In this document: positions 49,056 through 60,546 of the stretch, piece by piece
Layout: each line of letters starts with the position of its first letter
Numbering within the stretch: the stretch's first letter is position 1
Source of the DNA: Acidianus manzaensis
GTDB lineage: Archaea > Thermoproteota > Thermoprotei_A > Sulfolobales > Sulfolobaceae
Reading direction: 5' to 3'
DNA length: 64,000 nt
Assembly (NCBI RefSeq): GCF_002116695.1
Contig: NZ_CP020477.1
Coordinates: forward strand, 793,501-857,500
Position numbers and translations under genes: made by a program
The notes under the pieces: generated by a model
Seen by the model: the letters and a program-made list of their open reading frames with translations, nothing else
Database searches by the model: none
What the model was told of the DNA's origin: nothing

Positions 49056-49454
49056 TTATCCTCGTTATTTTTTATAAAAAATCAAGTATATATTTTTAAC
49101 TAAACATTACTTTAGGAAGTTATATTTTTTAAATAATATTTTTTCTAGTATTTCTATTGAAATAATAATATTATAATGTGTATAATTACCTAAAATTTGG
49201 ATTCATATTGGGTTGGAACTTGGAATAAACTGAGTCTTCCATCGATATTTAAGTATCATATTTTAGAATAAAGTTATACCTTCTAAACTTTCCATGAATT
49301 ATATAAGATAATTTTTCATAGTTTATATTTTGAAAATTAAAATTTTTTGATACTAAATAATATTTTTGCTTAAATTAAATAAAATTAAATAAATTGTCAG
49401 AAAAATTATGTTGTCACACTAGATTTAATAACGTCTCTATTATATTTTTATTTA
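49056..49454. other. Intergenic region, no gene seen
   Basis: AT-rich divergent region between sulfocyanin copy 1 and the glycosyltransferase-like gene; presumably both promoters. No repeat of note. Confidence 0.35.
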
Positions 49455-50315
49455 ATGATTTCAGAAAAGATACTAATATGCATACCAGCAGGGAATTTAT
49501 CTCTAACTTCTTTTTGGGCTCCTATGATAACCTGGATGTTGAAAGATAGAGACAAGATAGAGTTTGTAAGCTATTATGGTAATAGAGTAGATATCAACAG
49601 AAGTAGATGCATAGAATACCAGAAACAGACTAAGCTTGACATGATAATGTTTGATTCTGATGTACTTCCACAATTGTCATTATCTGAAATTTTAAAATAT
49701 TTAAATGAAGATATTGAAAAATATTCTGCTGACGTAGTAATAGCTCCTCTTTTTTCTCCTATTGGATATATAGGTGATGTGCCACCTTTAGATAAGGACG
49801 TATATCCAGTTAATGTTAGTTCATTAGGTTTCGTATTTATTCCTCTAAAGACTACAGAAAGACTAACTCCTGTTTCTCAATATCCGTTAGTAAATAGAAT
49901 TAAAATACCGCTATACTTTAGATATACTGAGTATACTTCAGAGGATTATGATTTTATACTTAGAGTAAAGACACAAGGTATGAAAGTTCTAGGAGATAAG
50001 AGAATAAAAGTAGCACATATAAAATACGTACCATTTGTACCACCAGAATTTAATCAAATTGATATTATTCATAATATGTTTGAGCAAAATGGGATACAAG
50101 CAATAATAAATGGGAATGTAGCATACATTCCAGTAGGAATAAATTCGTATATCTTACTTGATGGAATTCAGGTAAAGGATCAAAATAAGTTATTCTTAAG
50201 TAGAGTTCAACTAATAAGAGGAAACGACATAACTACTATAGCAAATGATAGAGAATATTCGATAGAAGAAATAAAAAATATGATTTCCAAATATTTAGGC
50301 ATTGAAGAGAAATAA
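49455..50315 (+). CDS. Glycosyltransferase-like (GT-A) protein
   Basis: 286 residues. N-terminal [12 protein letters not shown], then [13 protein letters not shown] and [11 protein letters not shown] supply the nucleotide-sugar fold and the DxD-like metal site. [25 protein letters not shown] resembles the late GT-A region with a metal-binding His. Similar short proteins occur in Sulfolobales genomes and viruses. It sits between the two arms of the 467-bp inverted repeat, so it may be moved or inverted with that segment. The sugar donor and acceptor are unknown. Confidence 0.55.
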   Translation: MISEKILICIPAGNLSLTSFWAPMITWMLKDRDKIEFVSYYGNRVDINRSRCIEYQKQTKLDMIMFDSDVLPQLSLSEILKYLNEDIEKYSADVVIAPLFSPIGYIGDVPPLDKDVYPVNVSSLGFVFIPLKTTERLTPVSQYPLVNRIKIPLYFRYTEYTSEDYDFILRVKTQGMKVLGDKRIKVAHIKYVPFVPPEFNQIDIIHNMFEQNGIQAIINGNVAYIPVGINSYILLDGIQVKDQNKLFLSRVQLIRGNDITTIANDREYSIEEIKNMISKYLGIEEK

Positions 50316-50454
50316 CTGATTAAAATTTTAATTGATTCATTAGGGAGATACTAACTATATACAATCTTTTGAATAACATTAAATTAATACGAAATTACGT
50401 TTAGCCTTCATAAAATAGGAATGCTGAATTTACTGTAATTTATGTAAAGTCAAA

Positions 50455-51246
50455 TTATTTTGAATTAATGGATTTAGGTGATAAGTATTTGCATTTACTA
50501 ATTACTCTGTTCATATCTCTTAAATTATAGTAAAGTAAGAAAACTGAGCCAATAGGTAATCCATAGTATGCTAAAGCAAAATAAACTGGAGAAGCCAAAA
50601 TACCCAACACTGAATAGACTGCTCCAACTGCTAAAGCACTCATGTAAATTAGAATAGTAGGTAATGATAAGCAGCATGAAGTACCGGATACTATTCCAAT
50701 AGTAGGAATGGAGACAATTGCCAATGGTAATTTTTTAGTACTTTTTATTATATTATACATTTTTACTAATTTTTCTATATTAGCACCTATTAATAAAGCC
50801 AAAATAATTCCGATAAATACAGCAAATGGTGTTCCGTCACTTTCGTAAGGACCAATAAAAAACCAGAACCCTGGACTAGTAGTTTCCCAGTATACATAAT
50901 AAGGTAATGGAGGAGTAATAGTTGCTCCAACTCCATAAGCAAAATATGGGAAAAATCCTATATATCCTAAAATTAGGGTATAAAAGATTCCGTAAGCTAT
51001 GATGTGAAATGTAAGATAAGTAATTCCAGAAATCCAATACCCCTTACTTTTCTTAGACTCTGGTAATATAGACTTGTAAAATTTTCCTGGTATTAGTAAA
51101 GCTATTGCTAACCAAAAGGAGGTAGCAGAAATAGCAGATAAGTAAAGAAGTTCAGGCATAGTTTTACCTAGGTCTTCCACATAGGATATAATAGAAATGA
51201 TAAAGAGAATCAAAATGATTACAAGTTTTTTTCTCCTTTTTAGCAT
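50455..51246 (-). CDS. Polytopic membrane protein, SCC-motif paralogue
   Basis: 263 residues, about seven membrane helices. The segment [21 protein letters not shown] aligns with [19 protein letters not shown] of the protein in the aio operon (46623-47396), and the general order of helices agrees. Both flank sulfocyanin genes, suggesting a shared function with copper or electron transfer. No family name is known to me. Confidence 0.6.
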   Translation of the reverse strand: MLKRRKKLVIILILFIISIISYVEDLGKTMPELLYLSAISATSFWLAIALLIPGKFYKSILPESKKSKGYWISGITYLTFHIIAYGIFYTLILGYIGFFPYFAYGVGATITPPLPYYVYWETTSPGFWFFIGPYESDGTPFAVFIGIILALLIGANIEKLVKMYNIIKSTKKLPLAIVSIPTIGIVSGTSCCLSLPTILIYMSALAVGAVYSVLGILASPVYFALAYYGLPIGSVFLLYYNLRDMNRVISKCKYLSPKSINSK

Positions 51247-51754
51247 GGATTAATTATTTTTATTATTGATAATAAGTTTTTCTAGAACGTTCTTCATACC
51301 ATAGCCAGTTATAAATTTTATATATTCTGGATTCTTCATGCTAAGATTAGCATAGATTTAAGTTTATGATAACCTTATGGCGTCTAAAAACACAGTTTAT
51401 GCATGCCTATATGCTGCACTATGGTGCTCTTCATTCTTTTGAACATTAAAGTTAGGAGAATTTGTTAATTGAAGAATATTTAATTTTTATCCTTAAATAA
51501 TATTTATATTTAGTTTATATCTAATATTCAGAAATAAAATACTATTCTTAGCTATAGATTTGTGAACATATAGCTAATATATTAATAAGGAATAGAGTGC
51601 TAATTTTCTATAAATATAGAAAAATTCAAAAGATATTATATGATATTTTACACGGCTTTCTATACTATATTTAGTTAAATCTTTTTTACAAACTTTTATA
51701 CTTTTAATAATGAAAAATCTTATTAACTAATATTAACGTTATTTTTATCTTGAA
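51247..51754. other. Intergenic region with a pseudogene fragment
   Basis: Apart from the transporter remnant at 51377-51472 (listed separately), this gap contains AT-rich DNA and the promoter region of sulfocyanin copy 2. No complete gene is present. Confidence 0.4.
51377..51472 (+). pseudogene. Remnant of a DMT/EamA-type transporter N-terminus
   Basis: ATG 51377 opens MASKNTVYACLYAALWCSSFF, then TGA, then TLKLGEFVN and another stop. The usual sequence in EamA permeases here is close to ALLWGSSFPxxKLG, so the stop interrupts the first helix of such a transporter. The rest of the gene is gone. A TTTAAG box 25 bases upstream may be its former promoter. Confidence 0.5.
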
Positions 51755-52417
51755 ATGGCTCAAACAAATACCACAATAGTAGTAGCAGTAGTAATAGCAA
51801 TAATCCTTGTAGCTGTAGCTGGATATTATATAGCAACTAGACATCCAGTAACTACCACATTACCTACAACAACTACATTGTCAACTACAACAATAAGTGT
51901 AGTTACAACTACTACAACTTCTACTACTACTACTACGACTTCTACTACAACAACTACTACTAGTAAGTTGCCTTCTGGTGCTGTTGCTTTACCTTATGAT
52001 GCTAGTAATCATACTGTGTTCTTGAATATTGTTAGTCTTTCTACTGGTAATCCTTTCAATTTTAATGGTACTTCAGGTGGTCAATTACATATTTATATTC
52101 CTGCAGGATGGACTGTAATAGTAACTTATACTAATCAAGAGTCAATACCGCACAACTTCAACATAGTACAAAATAGTACAACAACTCCAAACAATGCTAA
52201 TATTGGTGCAGATGGAAAAATAATATTCTCAGTAGGAACAACATCATCAACATACGAAACTAATGGAATATCAAGTGGAGCATCAGCCTCAGGCTCTACA
52301 TCACTACCAGCAGGAATATATTGGTTCGCTTGTGGAATAGCAGGACACGCAGAATCAGGAATGTGGGGAGTAATAATATCATCAACATCAATAACAACAC
52401 CATACGAAACAAGCTAA
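51755..52417 (+). CDS. Sulfocyanin-like blue copper protein (copy 2)
   Basis: 220 residues. A different membrane anchor from copy 1 ([22 protein letters not shown]) and a longer Thr/Ser/Val-rich linker (about 45 residues), then the identical cupredoxin domain (His in SIPHNFNIV; Cys, His, Met in [15 protein letters not shown]). Located upstream of the oxidase genes in the same direction, it is the likely electron donor to subunit II. The linker difference may tune reach across the cell surface. Confidence 0.9.
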   Translation: MAQTNTTIVVAVVIAIILVAVAGYYIATRHPVTTTLPTTTTLSTTTISVVTTTTTSTTTTTTSTTTTTTSKLPSGAVALPYDASNHTVFLNIVSLSTGNPFNFNGTSGGQLHIYIPAGWTVIVTYTNQESIPHNFNIVQNSTTTPNNANIGADGKIIFSVGTTSSTYETNGISSGASASGSTSLPAGIYWFACGIAGHAESGMWGVIISSTSITTPYETS

Positions 52418-52437
52418 TAAAAACATTCAAAGTAAAA
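51971..52437 (+). repeat. 467-bp inverted duplication, right copy
   Basis: Inverse partner of 48394-48860. The two arms enclose about 3.1 kb with a glycosyltransferase-like gene, an SCC-motif membrane protein and the anchors of both sulfocyanins. Such long perfect arms permit inversion of the segment, or gene conversion, by homologous recombination. Confidence 0.97.
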
Positions 52438-52588
52438 GATTTTTTAAATACTTTATTATAAGATTTTTTTATTTATAAAAGTATATAAAATAATTTAATA
52501 TTGTGCTCTTCTAAATAAATCTTTTAATGAAAGAATTTAAGCTAAACTTTAAATAGGATAATTTTGTTAAAATATATTTCGATCAGAA

Positions 52589-52729
<141 letters not shown>

Positions 52730-52758
52730 AAATATTAGATTTTTTTAAAAAATATTTT

Positions 52759-52792
<34 letters not shown>

Positions 52793-52817
52793 AATCCTTT
52801 TTTATTTTTGACCAAAA

Positions 52818-54990
<2,173 letters not shown>

Positions 54991-55090
54991 ATTAATAATT
55001 GTTTTTTTAAGTTTTTTATAAAATAGATTAATCTTTTTATACAAAGTTATAGAAGATAAGTTTTTAAGTTATTATAAATAATATTATTTT

Positions 55091-55654
55091 ATGATAAGGT
55101 ATAATGCTTCATCATTCAGTTGGAAGAGTTTTATCTTTCCTATAGTTCTTGTAGTAGCTTTTGTCAATCCTATTACTGAGTCGTTACAATTTAGTAATCC
55201 TATTATTTATATGTTAGATCATTATGCTTTATTTGCTGCTGGAGCTTTAATAGGGTACAAAATTCTGAGGACTTCAATAATAGAATTTCTTATAGGTATA
55301 ATACCAGCTGTATTTTGGCATATTCCTTATTTCTTTGCTTTAGCTGCTGCTTTTTTACCTTTTAGAGCATTATGTGAGTTTACATTATTTGCTGGTGGAT
55401 TATTAGTAGGAGCTTATGTTCCAAAAATGTCTTTAAATGTAAAAATTGCTTCTTTAGCTTCTTACATGCTTGCGGATACGATTCTCAGTATATTCTTTAT
55501 TCTTTCTTATCCTCAATATAGTAATGTAGATTATAGCTTTTTGCAATGGAGTCCAGGAGAATTACCAGCAGTTGGAATATCAATGTTTGTAGTGATGAAC
55601 TTGATTCTAATATATTCCATTATAAAGATAATGAAAAGTATTAATTTATTTTAA
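55091..55654 (+). CDS. DUF1404-like membrane protein of the oxidase cluster
   Basis: 187 residues, about five or six membrane helices. [18 protein letters not shown] and [16 protein letters not shown] with conserved His residues fit the DUF1404 family of Sulfolobales, commonly near terminal oxidase genes. The His pairs could ligate haem, but this is not established. It has its own 100-base upstream region. Confidence 0.6.
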   Translation: MIRYNASSFSWKSFIFPIVLVVAFVNPITESLQFSNPIIYMLDHYALFAAGALIGYKILRTSIIEFLIGIIPAVFWHIPYFFALAAAFLPFRALCEFTLFAGGLLVGAYVPKMSLNVKIASLASYMLADTILSIFFILSYPQYSNVDYSFLQWSPGELPAVGISMFVVMNLILIYSIIKIMKSINLF

Positions 55655-56125
55655 GCGTTTATATTTATTCTATTCTTTTTCGTAAAAATATGATATATTT
55701 TAGAAAGATAAATTTATTTTATTTAGTAAAAATCGGATAATAGGTCAAAACATCTTCTTATCTATTATCCTATATTAAATTGTAATTCAACATTAAGAAA
55801 ATTGAACTCAATATCTACTTTAAGAATCCATGACAATTGTTATTCTGATAATTTAGTCTGTGTATTATTTGGTTACTTAGTTTATTCTACGAAATAATTC
55901 TAATTTAGAGAATTGTCTCAATTTTCAGATGCTCTACAAACTACTAATAGTTTATTATAATCCTAAAAATAGTTTGTGTACTATTTAAAAAATTAACAAG
56001 CTTAACGTTAAATTCTTATAAAGAGAATAGTATTAATTTACAAAGAATCTATGTATTAACTATAAATAGTTTAAATTAAATGTTAAATATGTATAAGTTT
56101 AAATATTTCTAAATGATAATATTAA
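55655..56125. other. Intergenic region with a decayed repeat trace
   Basis: 55891-55950 on the minus strand reads VVCRASEN-stop, related to the remnants at 39238 and 60321. ATTAACTATAAATAGT (56057-56072) recurs at 57449-57464. No gene is seen. Confidence 0.35.
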
Positions 56126-56600
56126 GTGGTGAAGTTATTTATGAACTGGAAAAGAGCATTATTATTAGCCGAAGGCTTACTTACAATTTACACATTTTTT
56201 TTATGCTTATACTATTCATTTTTCGGTTATGTTAAGAGCTGGTTTAGACGTGCTTCATTTATCTCCATTTTATCCAATAACTGCATTTGGAGTTTTAGGA
56301 ATTGTATTTTTATTAGTTTCTCTGAAACCAAATTTAATTAGTAGTAGATTAATGATACTACTTAGAATACTTAGTGGAATAGCTGGATTTATAGTAATTT
56401 TCTTTATTTTAATAAAAGGAGATATAGCTCTTGCATTTACTAATGGGATATTTACAGTAGCATCTTTGCCAGGTTTTCCTTTTGCTGGTGGTTTGCTTAT
56501 TCATATTATCTTTGAACATGCACTAGGTGGATCCTTGGGGCTTATTCTAGCTATTAAGCCAAGTCTTCTTATCAGAAGTGCTTCTAAGGTGAGACGTTGA
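56126..56600 (+). pseudogene. Membrane protein with a one-base frameshift at a T8 run
   Basis: The 5' frame encodes MNWKRALLLAEGLLTIYTFF and then, after eight T (56195-56202), drifts into a non-membrane sequence that stops at 56341. If one T is removed the reading continues YAYTIHFSVMLRAGLDVLHLSPFYPITAFGVL and on to the stop at 56600, giving one protein of about 157 residues with four helices. The downstream part includes His residues (LIHIIFEHALGG). Either sequencing/homopolymer error, a recent mutation, or slippage during expression. Confidence 0.65.
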
Positions 56601-57325
56601 AGCTGACTGATTTTCTTGTTTCTTATGCTAAAGAAAAAGATTACGAAGTAAAAAACGTAACTATAGGGCTAAATTGGACTTGCGTCTTATCAAAAAACTG
56701 TGGTATTGCATTAACTTATAAATTACCTTTAATTGGAGAAGTTCCTAATGGTGGAAATTTGGAGTCTTTTACTACTGGACAATTAGCTGAACTATTATAT
56801 TCATGGAATTTGCTTGAGGCTAGTGTTGGATTAGCTTCAATAAATTCTACAATAGATCCAAGTTGGAATTTTAAAGGAAACGGATTAGAATTCGTTTTAG
56901 AGATAGCAAAGGGAAAAAGAGTAGTAATGATAGGTAAATTTCCTGGTATAGAAGAATTTAAGAAAATATGTTCTTCTTTTATAGTTTTAGAATTGAATCC
57001 TTATCTCATTAATCCTTATGAGAATATTTTGCCGTCAACAGCAAGTGAAAGTGTTATAGAGAATTCTGATATTTTAATAGTGACATCTTCAACGATAATA
57101 AATAAATCTATAGATAGATTACTTGAATTGGCTAAAAAAGCATATAAAATTCTTGTAGGTCCAAGCACTCCAATGTCTAAGGAATTACTAGAATATGTAG
57201 ATGCTTTAGCTGGTATCAAAATAAATAACCCTCATGGAATGATTAAGAAGATAAGTCAAGGATTTGGTATGGTTACACCTAAAAAGCTAAATGGTGATGC
57301 CGATTTTATTATTCTCAGTAAATAG
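56597..57325 (+). CDS. DUF364 / putative heavy-metal chelation protein
   Basis: 242 residues. N-terminal about 80 residues plus a Rossmann-like second half (KRVVMIGKFPGIEEFKK, VIENSDILIVTSSTIINKS, ILVGPSTPMSKEL) as in DUF364/DUF4213 proteins, suggested to chelate metals or make related ligands. Starts at TTG 56597, whose last two bases are part of the TGA of the frameshifted gene, so translation is coupled. Its presence next to oxidase genes suggests metal supply; that is inference. Confidence 0.7.
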   Translation: MKLTDFLVSYAKEKDYEVKNVTIGLNWTCVLSKNCGIALTYKLPLIGEVPNGGNLESFTTGQLAELLYSWNLLEASVGLASINSTIDPSWNFKGNGLEFVLEIAKGKRVVMIGKFPGIEEFKKICSSFIVLELNPYLINPYENILPSTASESVIENSDILIVTSSTIINKSIDRLLELAKKAYKILVGPSTPMSKELLEYVDALAGIKINNPHGMIKKISQGFGMVTPKKLNGDADFIILSK

Positions 57326-58210
57326 AATTTAGAAAAAGAATTATAAATATTGTCTTTACCAAAAATTATGTAGTTTGATTTGCCGATATTTTGTAATTAT
57401 TTCTTTTGAATGAGAGCTAACTAAGAAATATAATAGATTAGCTCAATCGTATTAACTATAAATAGTATAAAAATTAAAATATAAATTATAATAATAATTT
57501 AACTATAGATTATGCAAAAACTCTTATAAATTACTAGATAGTCAGTAATTGAAGTTTTTATGATATAATTTTTAAAGAGTTATCGAATCTATAACTTATG
57601 TTTTTATTAATATTTTATTATTATTATATACATAATTTTATGATATAATTTTTACTTTAACGGCTTGATTTTAAAACACTTTTTATCACTAGTATTACTA
57701 ACGGATAATTTTTAGCGTTTAATCACGATAAAAATTGCGGTTTATGTTTTTACCTTAAAAATTTTATATATTTTTTCGATTTAGATTAGAAAAAATTTAA
57801 TTCCTAAAAAATTTATTCTGTATTAGATAATGTTTAATTTTAGTCTGTTCTAACTATTCAAGAATTATCGACTTAATTTAATTAAAATTATATTATAAAA
57901 AGAAATTAAGTTTAGGAAATTATCTTCAACTTAATTATCTAGTGTTCTATTCACTAAGTTCTGACTAAAACCTGGATAGAAATCAGTAATCATTAGTTTC
58001 TGTTCATCTGATATATTTTATACTATAAATCTATAAGTCATAAGAATCTAATTTTCTTAAGATTAAATCTGTCAACTAGAGAAAATCTTGCTTATTTATA
58101 ATATTCAATTTTCTATATAATATAGAAAAAGGTTATTATTTTAATTATATCATTCAATGTGAGGAATTTTTTTAATTATGCGTATTATATATTATCTTGG
58201 GTATAAGATT
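57326..58210. other. Long non-coding region before the hydrogenase maturation genes
   Basis: About 880 bases of very AT-rich DNA without a credible gene. ATTTTTATGATATAATTTTTA-like sequence occurs twice about 80 bp apart (near 57556 and 57636), a direct repeat of 19 bp (TTTTATGATATAATTTTTA). The region divides the respiratory island from the hyp cluster. Confidence 0.4.
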
Positions 58211-58654
58211 ATGCATGAGTGGTCTGTAGCTGATGCTGTAATTAGAACTGTAATTAATTGGGCAGAAGAGAATCACGTCAAAGAAGTAACTAAAGTAAAG
58301 CTAGGAATTCCTTCTTATTCTTTTTTAGAAGTTGATATTTTGAAGGAAGCTTTTGATATGATGAAGAAAGATTCAGTTTTAGATCATGCGGAATTAGAAA
58401 TTGTGATAAAGGAGCCTACTTTTGTATGTAAAAATTGTGGGTATGAGTTTTCCTCTAATGATGTTAAAGATCAATTAGATACTGTAAGATCAGAGTTTGG
58501 AGAAGAATATCCATTACATTTAATGCCTGCTTTAGCTCCTTCTTTTCTGAAATGTCCTAAATGTGGTTCTCATGATATTATAGTTAAAAGTCAAGATATA
58601 ACTATTGATGGCATAGAGGTGAAGGAAAGTGGAACCGCTGAGACAGTTAGCTAA
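58211..58654 (+). CDS. hypA: HypA, hydrogenase nickel-insertion chaperone
   Basis: About 147 residues from ATG 58211, giving the expected [11 protein letters not shown] (His2 and Glu3 bind nickel). A frame upstream to 58178 is possible but not expected. The zinc site has CKNCG and CPKCG with a longer insert between them, as in archaeal HypA. It delivers Ni to the [NiFe]-hydrogenase large subunit with HypB, whose gene overlaps by 26 bases. Confidence 0.9.
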   Translation: MHEWSVADAVIRTVINWAEENHVKEVTKVKLGIPSYSFLEVDILKEAFDMMKKDSVLDHAELEIVIKEPTFVCKNCGYEFSSNDVKDQLDTVRSEFGEEYPLHLMPALAPSFLKCPKCGSHDIIVKSQDITIDGIEVKESGTAETVS

Positions 58655-59369
58655 GGAAAAATTGTCTGGCCGAAAAATTTTTGCTGTAATGTCAGCTAAA
58701 GGCGGAGTAGGAAAGAGTATATTTTCAGCTATTTTCTCTTTAGTTTTATCTGAAAAAGAAGATGTTACACTAATTGATATGGATATTCATACTATGGCTT
58801 CATCTAAACTCTTTGGCTTTGAAGGGAAATTACATGAAGTGAGTAAGAATGGAATAGAGCCTTTTAACATAGGTAGGCTGAATTTGATAAGTTTAAGCGG
58901 GGTAGTTAAGAATAACTACGTAATATTGCCTGGAGGTAACCAATCTTCAGTTATGGAATCTTTAATATCTTTTAGTAACCTTAAGGGGAATGTAGTTTTT
59001 GATATGCCACCAGGTTTAGGAGATGAATTGTTAGTTTTAGAGAAATTAGCTAATAACTATTCTCCTTTGGTTGTTACTACTCCATCTAAAGTTTCTATTA
59101 AAGTTGTTAAGTATCTTTTAGATTATATAGAAAAAGAGAAGGGTAAAAAGAACGTATCATTAGTTGTCAATATGGCTTATTTCAACTGTGACGATAAGAT
59201 TGTAAAACCATTCGGTTCTGTTAACTATGACGAATTAAAATACGAAGGATATAGTTTTGATAAGATAGTTGAGATTCCTATAGATCCTAAAATAGAAGAT
59301 TACATAGGGAGAATTCAAGATTATAGTGGAGAAATAAAGGAAAAAATAAAAAATGATTTTCTTAAATAA
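58629..59369 (+). CDS. hypB: Archaeal MinD/Mrp-type HypB, partner of HypA
   Basis: 246 residues. Deviant Walker [14 protein letters not shown] and [25 protein letters not shown]: a MinD/Mrp P-loop ATPase rather than the bacterial GTPase HypB. In Thermococcus an ATPase of this kind works as HypB with HypA (atypical HypB). GTG start at 58629 lies inside hypA. Nickel-binding His-rich tails are absent. Confidence 0.8.
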   Translation: MEPLRQLAKEKLSGRKIFAVMSAKGGVGKSIFSAIFSLVLSEKEDVTLIDMDIHTMASSKLFGFEGKLHEVSKNGIEPFNIGRLNLISLSGVVKNNYVILPGGNQSSVMESLISFSNLKGNVVFDMPPGLGDELLVLEKLANNYSPLVVTTPSKVSIKVVKYLLDYIEKEKGKKNVSLVVNMAYFNCDDKIVKPFGSVNYDELKYEGYSFDKIVEIPIDPKIEDYIGRIQDYSGEIKEKIKNDFLK

Positions 59370-59598
59370 TTCCTGAAGTAGTGCTCCCTTCTTTTTTAGG
59401 TTGTAAAGGTGAACTTTCAATTATAAAGCATGGATCTTCTCCTTTATTTATATGCATTTGTTGATGTTCTAATGCTGTAGAAGCAGGCATAACTTGATTA
59501 TCTAACTTACATCTTAACATAACGTCTACTACAACAACTACTGGCTGTTCTGATGGTGGAGTAAATTTAGATGTTGATATTTCAGGTTTTGGTTCCAT
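59362..59598 (-). CDS. Small unknown protein convergent with hypB
   Basis: 78 residues, Pro/Val-rich start ([16 protein letters not shown]) and later [18 protein letters not shown]. One Cys and several His might bind metal. It overlaps the hypB end by 8 bases tail to tail. No family is recognised; could relate to the hydrogenase cluster. Confidence 0.4.
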   Translation of the reverse strand: MEPKPEISTSKFTPPSEQPVVVVVDVMLRCKLDNQVMPASTALEHQQMHINKGEDPCFIIESSPLQPKKEGSTTSGII

Positions 59599-60546
59599 TA
59601 TTTAATAATTATATTATTCTCTAGTATAAAACCTTTTCTAGATTTAAGATTTGGTATTATTTATTTACTTAAATAATTTGAGAATTTTAGCAAAATATTA
59701 TTAAATAGTTAAAATAATTAACACGTTAATTTCTTTAATAGTTAAAAAAGTAAGATAGTAGTAGGTATCACATGTTTCACCTCTAACAATCGAACTATTT
59801 GTGATAAATCGTAGGAGATTTTATTCAGAATTATAGTATCTATTGAATTATTGGTAGAATAATATTTAAACTAATAAATTTTAAATATATATTGTAACTT
59901 GTAAACTATTGCAAATATACTTTCTTCTCTTAATTAAAACTCAGCATTAACGTTAAGTTTTCAGATACGCAAAGCAAGATACTATAACTTAAATTATATG
60001 CTAATATATTTGAAAATTGGAAAATAGAATAAGATGCTACTCTTACTGAATAAGATAGGACTCTAAATTTTTCAATAGTGCAAAAATATTAAAATTTAAT
60101 ATTATTTATACTATATTTTGTAAGATATAAAAATATTCATAATTTGTCTAGAAATTTGAGTGCAGTATCAATGGCACGACTAGCCTTTATGCTATCTAAG
60201 TATATTTTTATAGGTTTACGTTTTCCTTTGAAATTAACATAAGCTGGATTTTTTGATAATGATCAGCACTGTACGATACAAACGTAATTCTTCTATTTCC
60301 GATTGAATCTTTACGTTGTTTCTATGGATGATTCTGATAAGGAGAATAGCCTTATTTTGTAGATAATCCACAAACTAATAGCTAGTAGAGCAAAAATTAT
60401 TTTCAGTTATAAATATATTTTATAATTAAATATAAAAACTTCTGTTTAAATATAAATTAATAAATATCTAACTAATAATTTGTAATTTAATAAAATATTA
60501 TCAAATACTTAAAAACACATATAATTTTCTGAGATAATTAGTTCTT
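59599..60546. other. Non-coding region with decayed element
   Basis: About 950 bases without an intact gene. It contains the pseudogene remnant at 60137-60385 and a repeat trace at about 59945-59985 (ACGTTAAGTTTTCA). The hypF promoter should lie just before 60547 in the AT-rich stretch. Confidence 0.4.
60137..60385 (-). pseudogene. Decayed coding remnant, unknown protein C-terminus
   Basis: On the minus strand from about 60385: VCGLSTK-stop-GYSPYQNHP-stop, then RRITFVSYSADHYQ. After a T6 run on the plus strand (60249-60254) the reading shifts frame to KNPAYVNFKGKRKPIKIYLD and ASRAIDTALKFLDKL, ending at a TGA (60137-60139). It is clearly former coding DNA with stops and a frameshift. Its first part recurs in the gaps at 39238-39300 and 55891-55950. 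Probably an old mobile-element or multi-copy gene. Confidence 0.5.

Noticed and set aside
51850..51965. Tandem ACT/TCT-like repeats as a possible microsatellite or CRISPR-like array
   Set aside because: They encode the Thr/Ser-rich linker of the sulfocyanin in frame; there are no spacers and codon use varies.
57326..58210. Possible replication origin because of high A+T and direct repeats
   Set aside because: No Orc1/Cdc6 gene nearby and no recognisable origin recognition boxes; A+T is high in all gaps here.
58629..59369. Naming this gene as ParA/MinD chromosome-partition protein
   Set aside because: It overlaps hypA and carries MinD/Mrp-type motifs known from archaeal atypical HypB; context favours nickel insertion.
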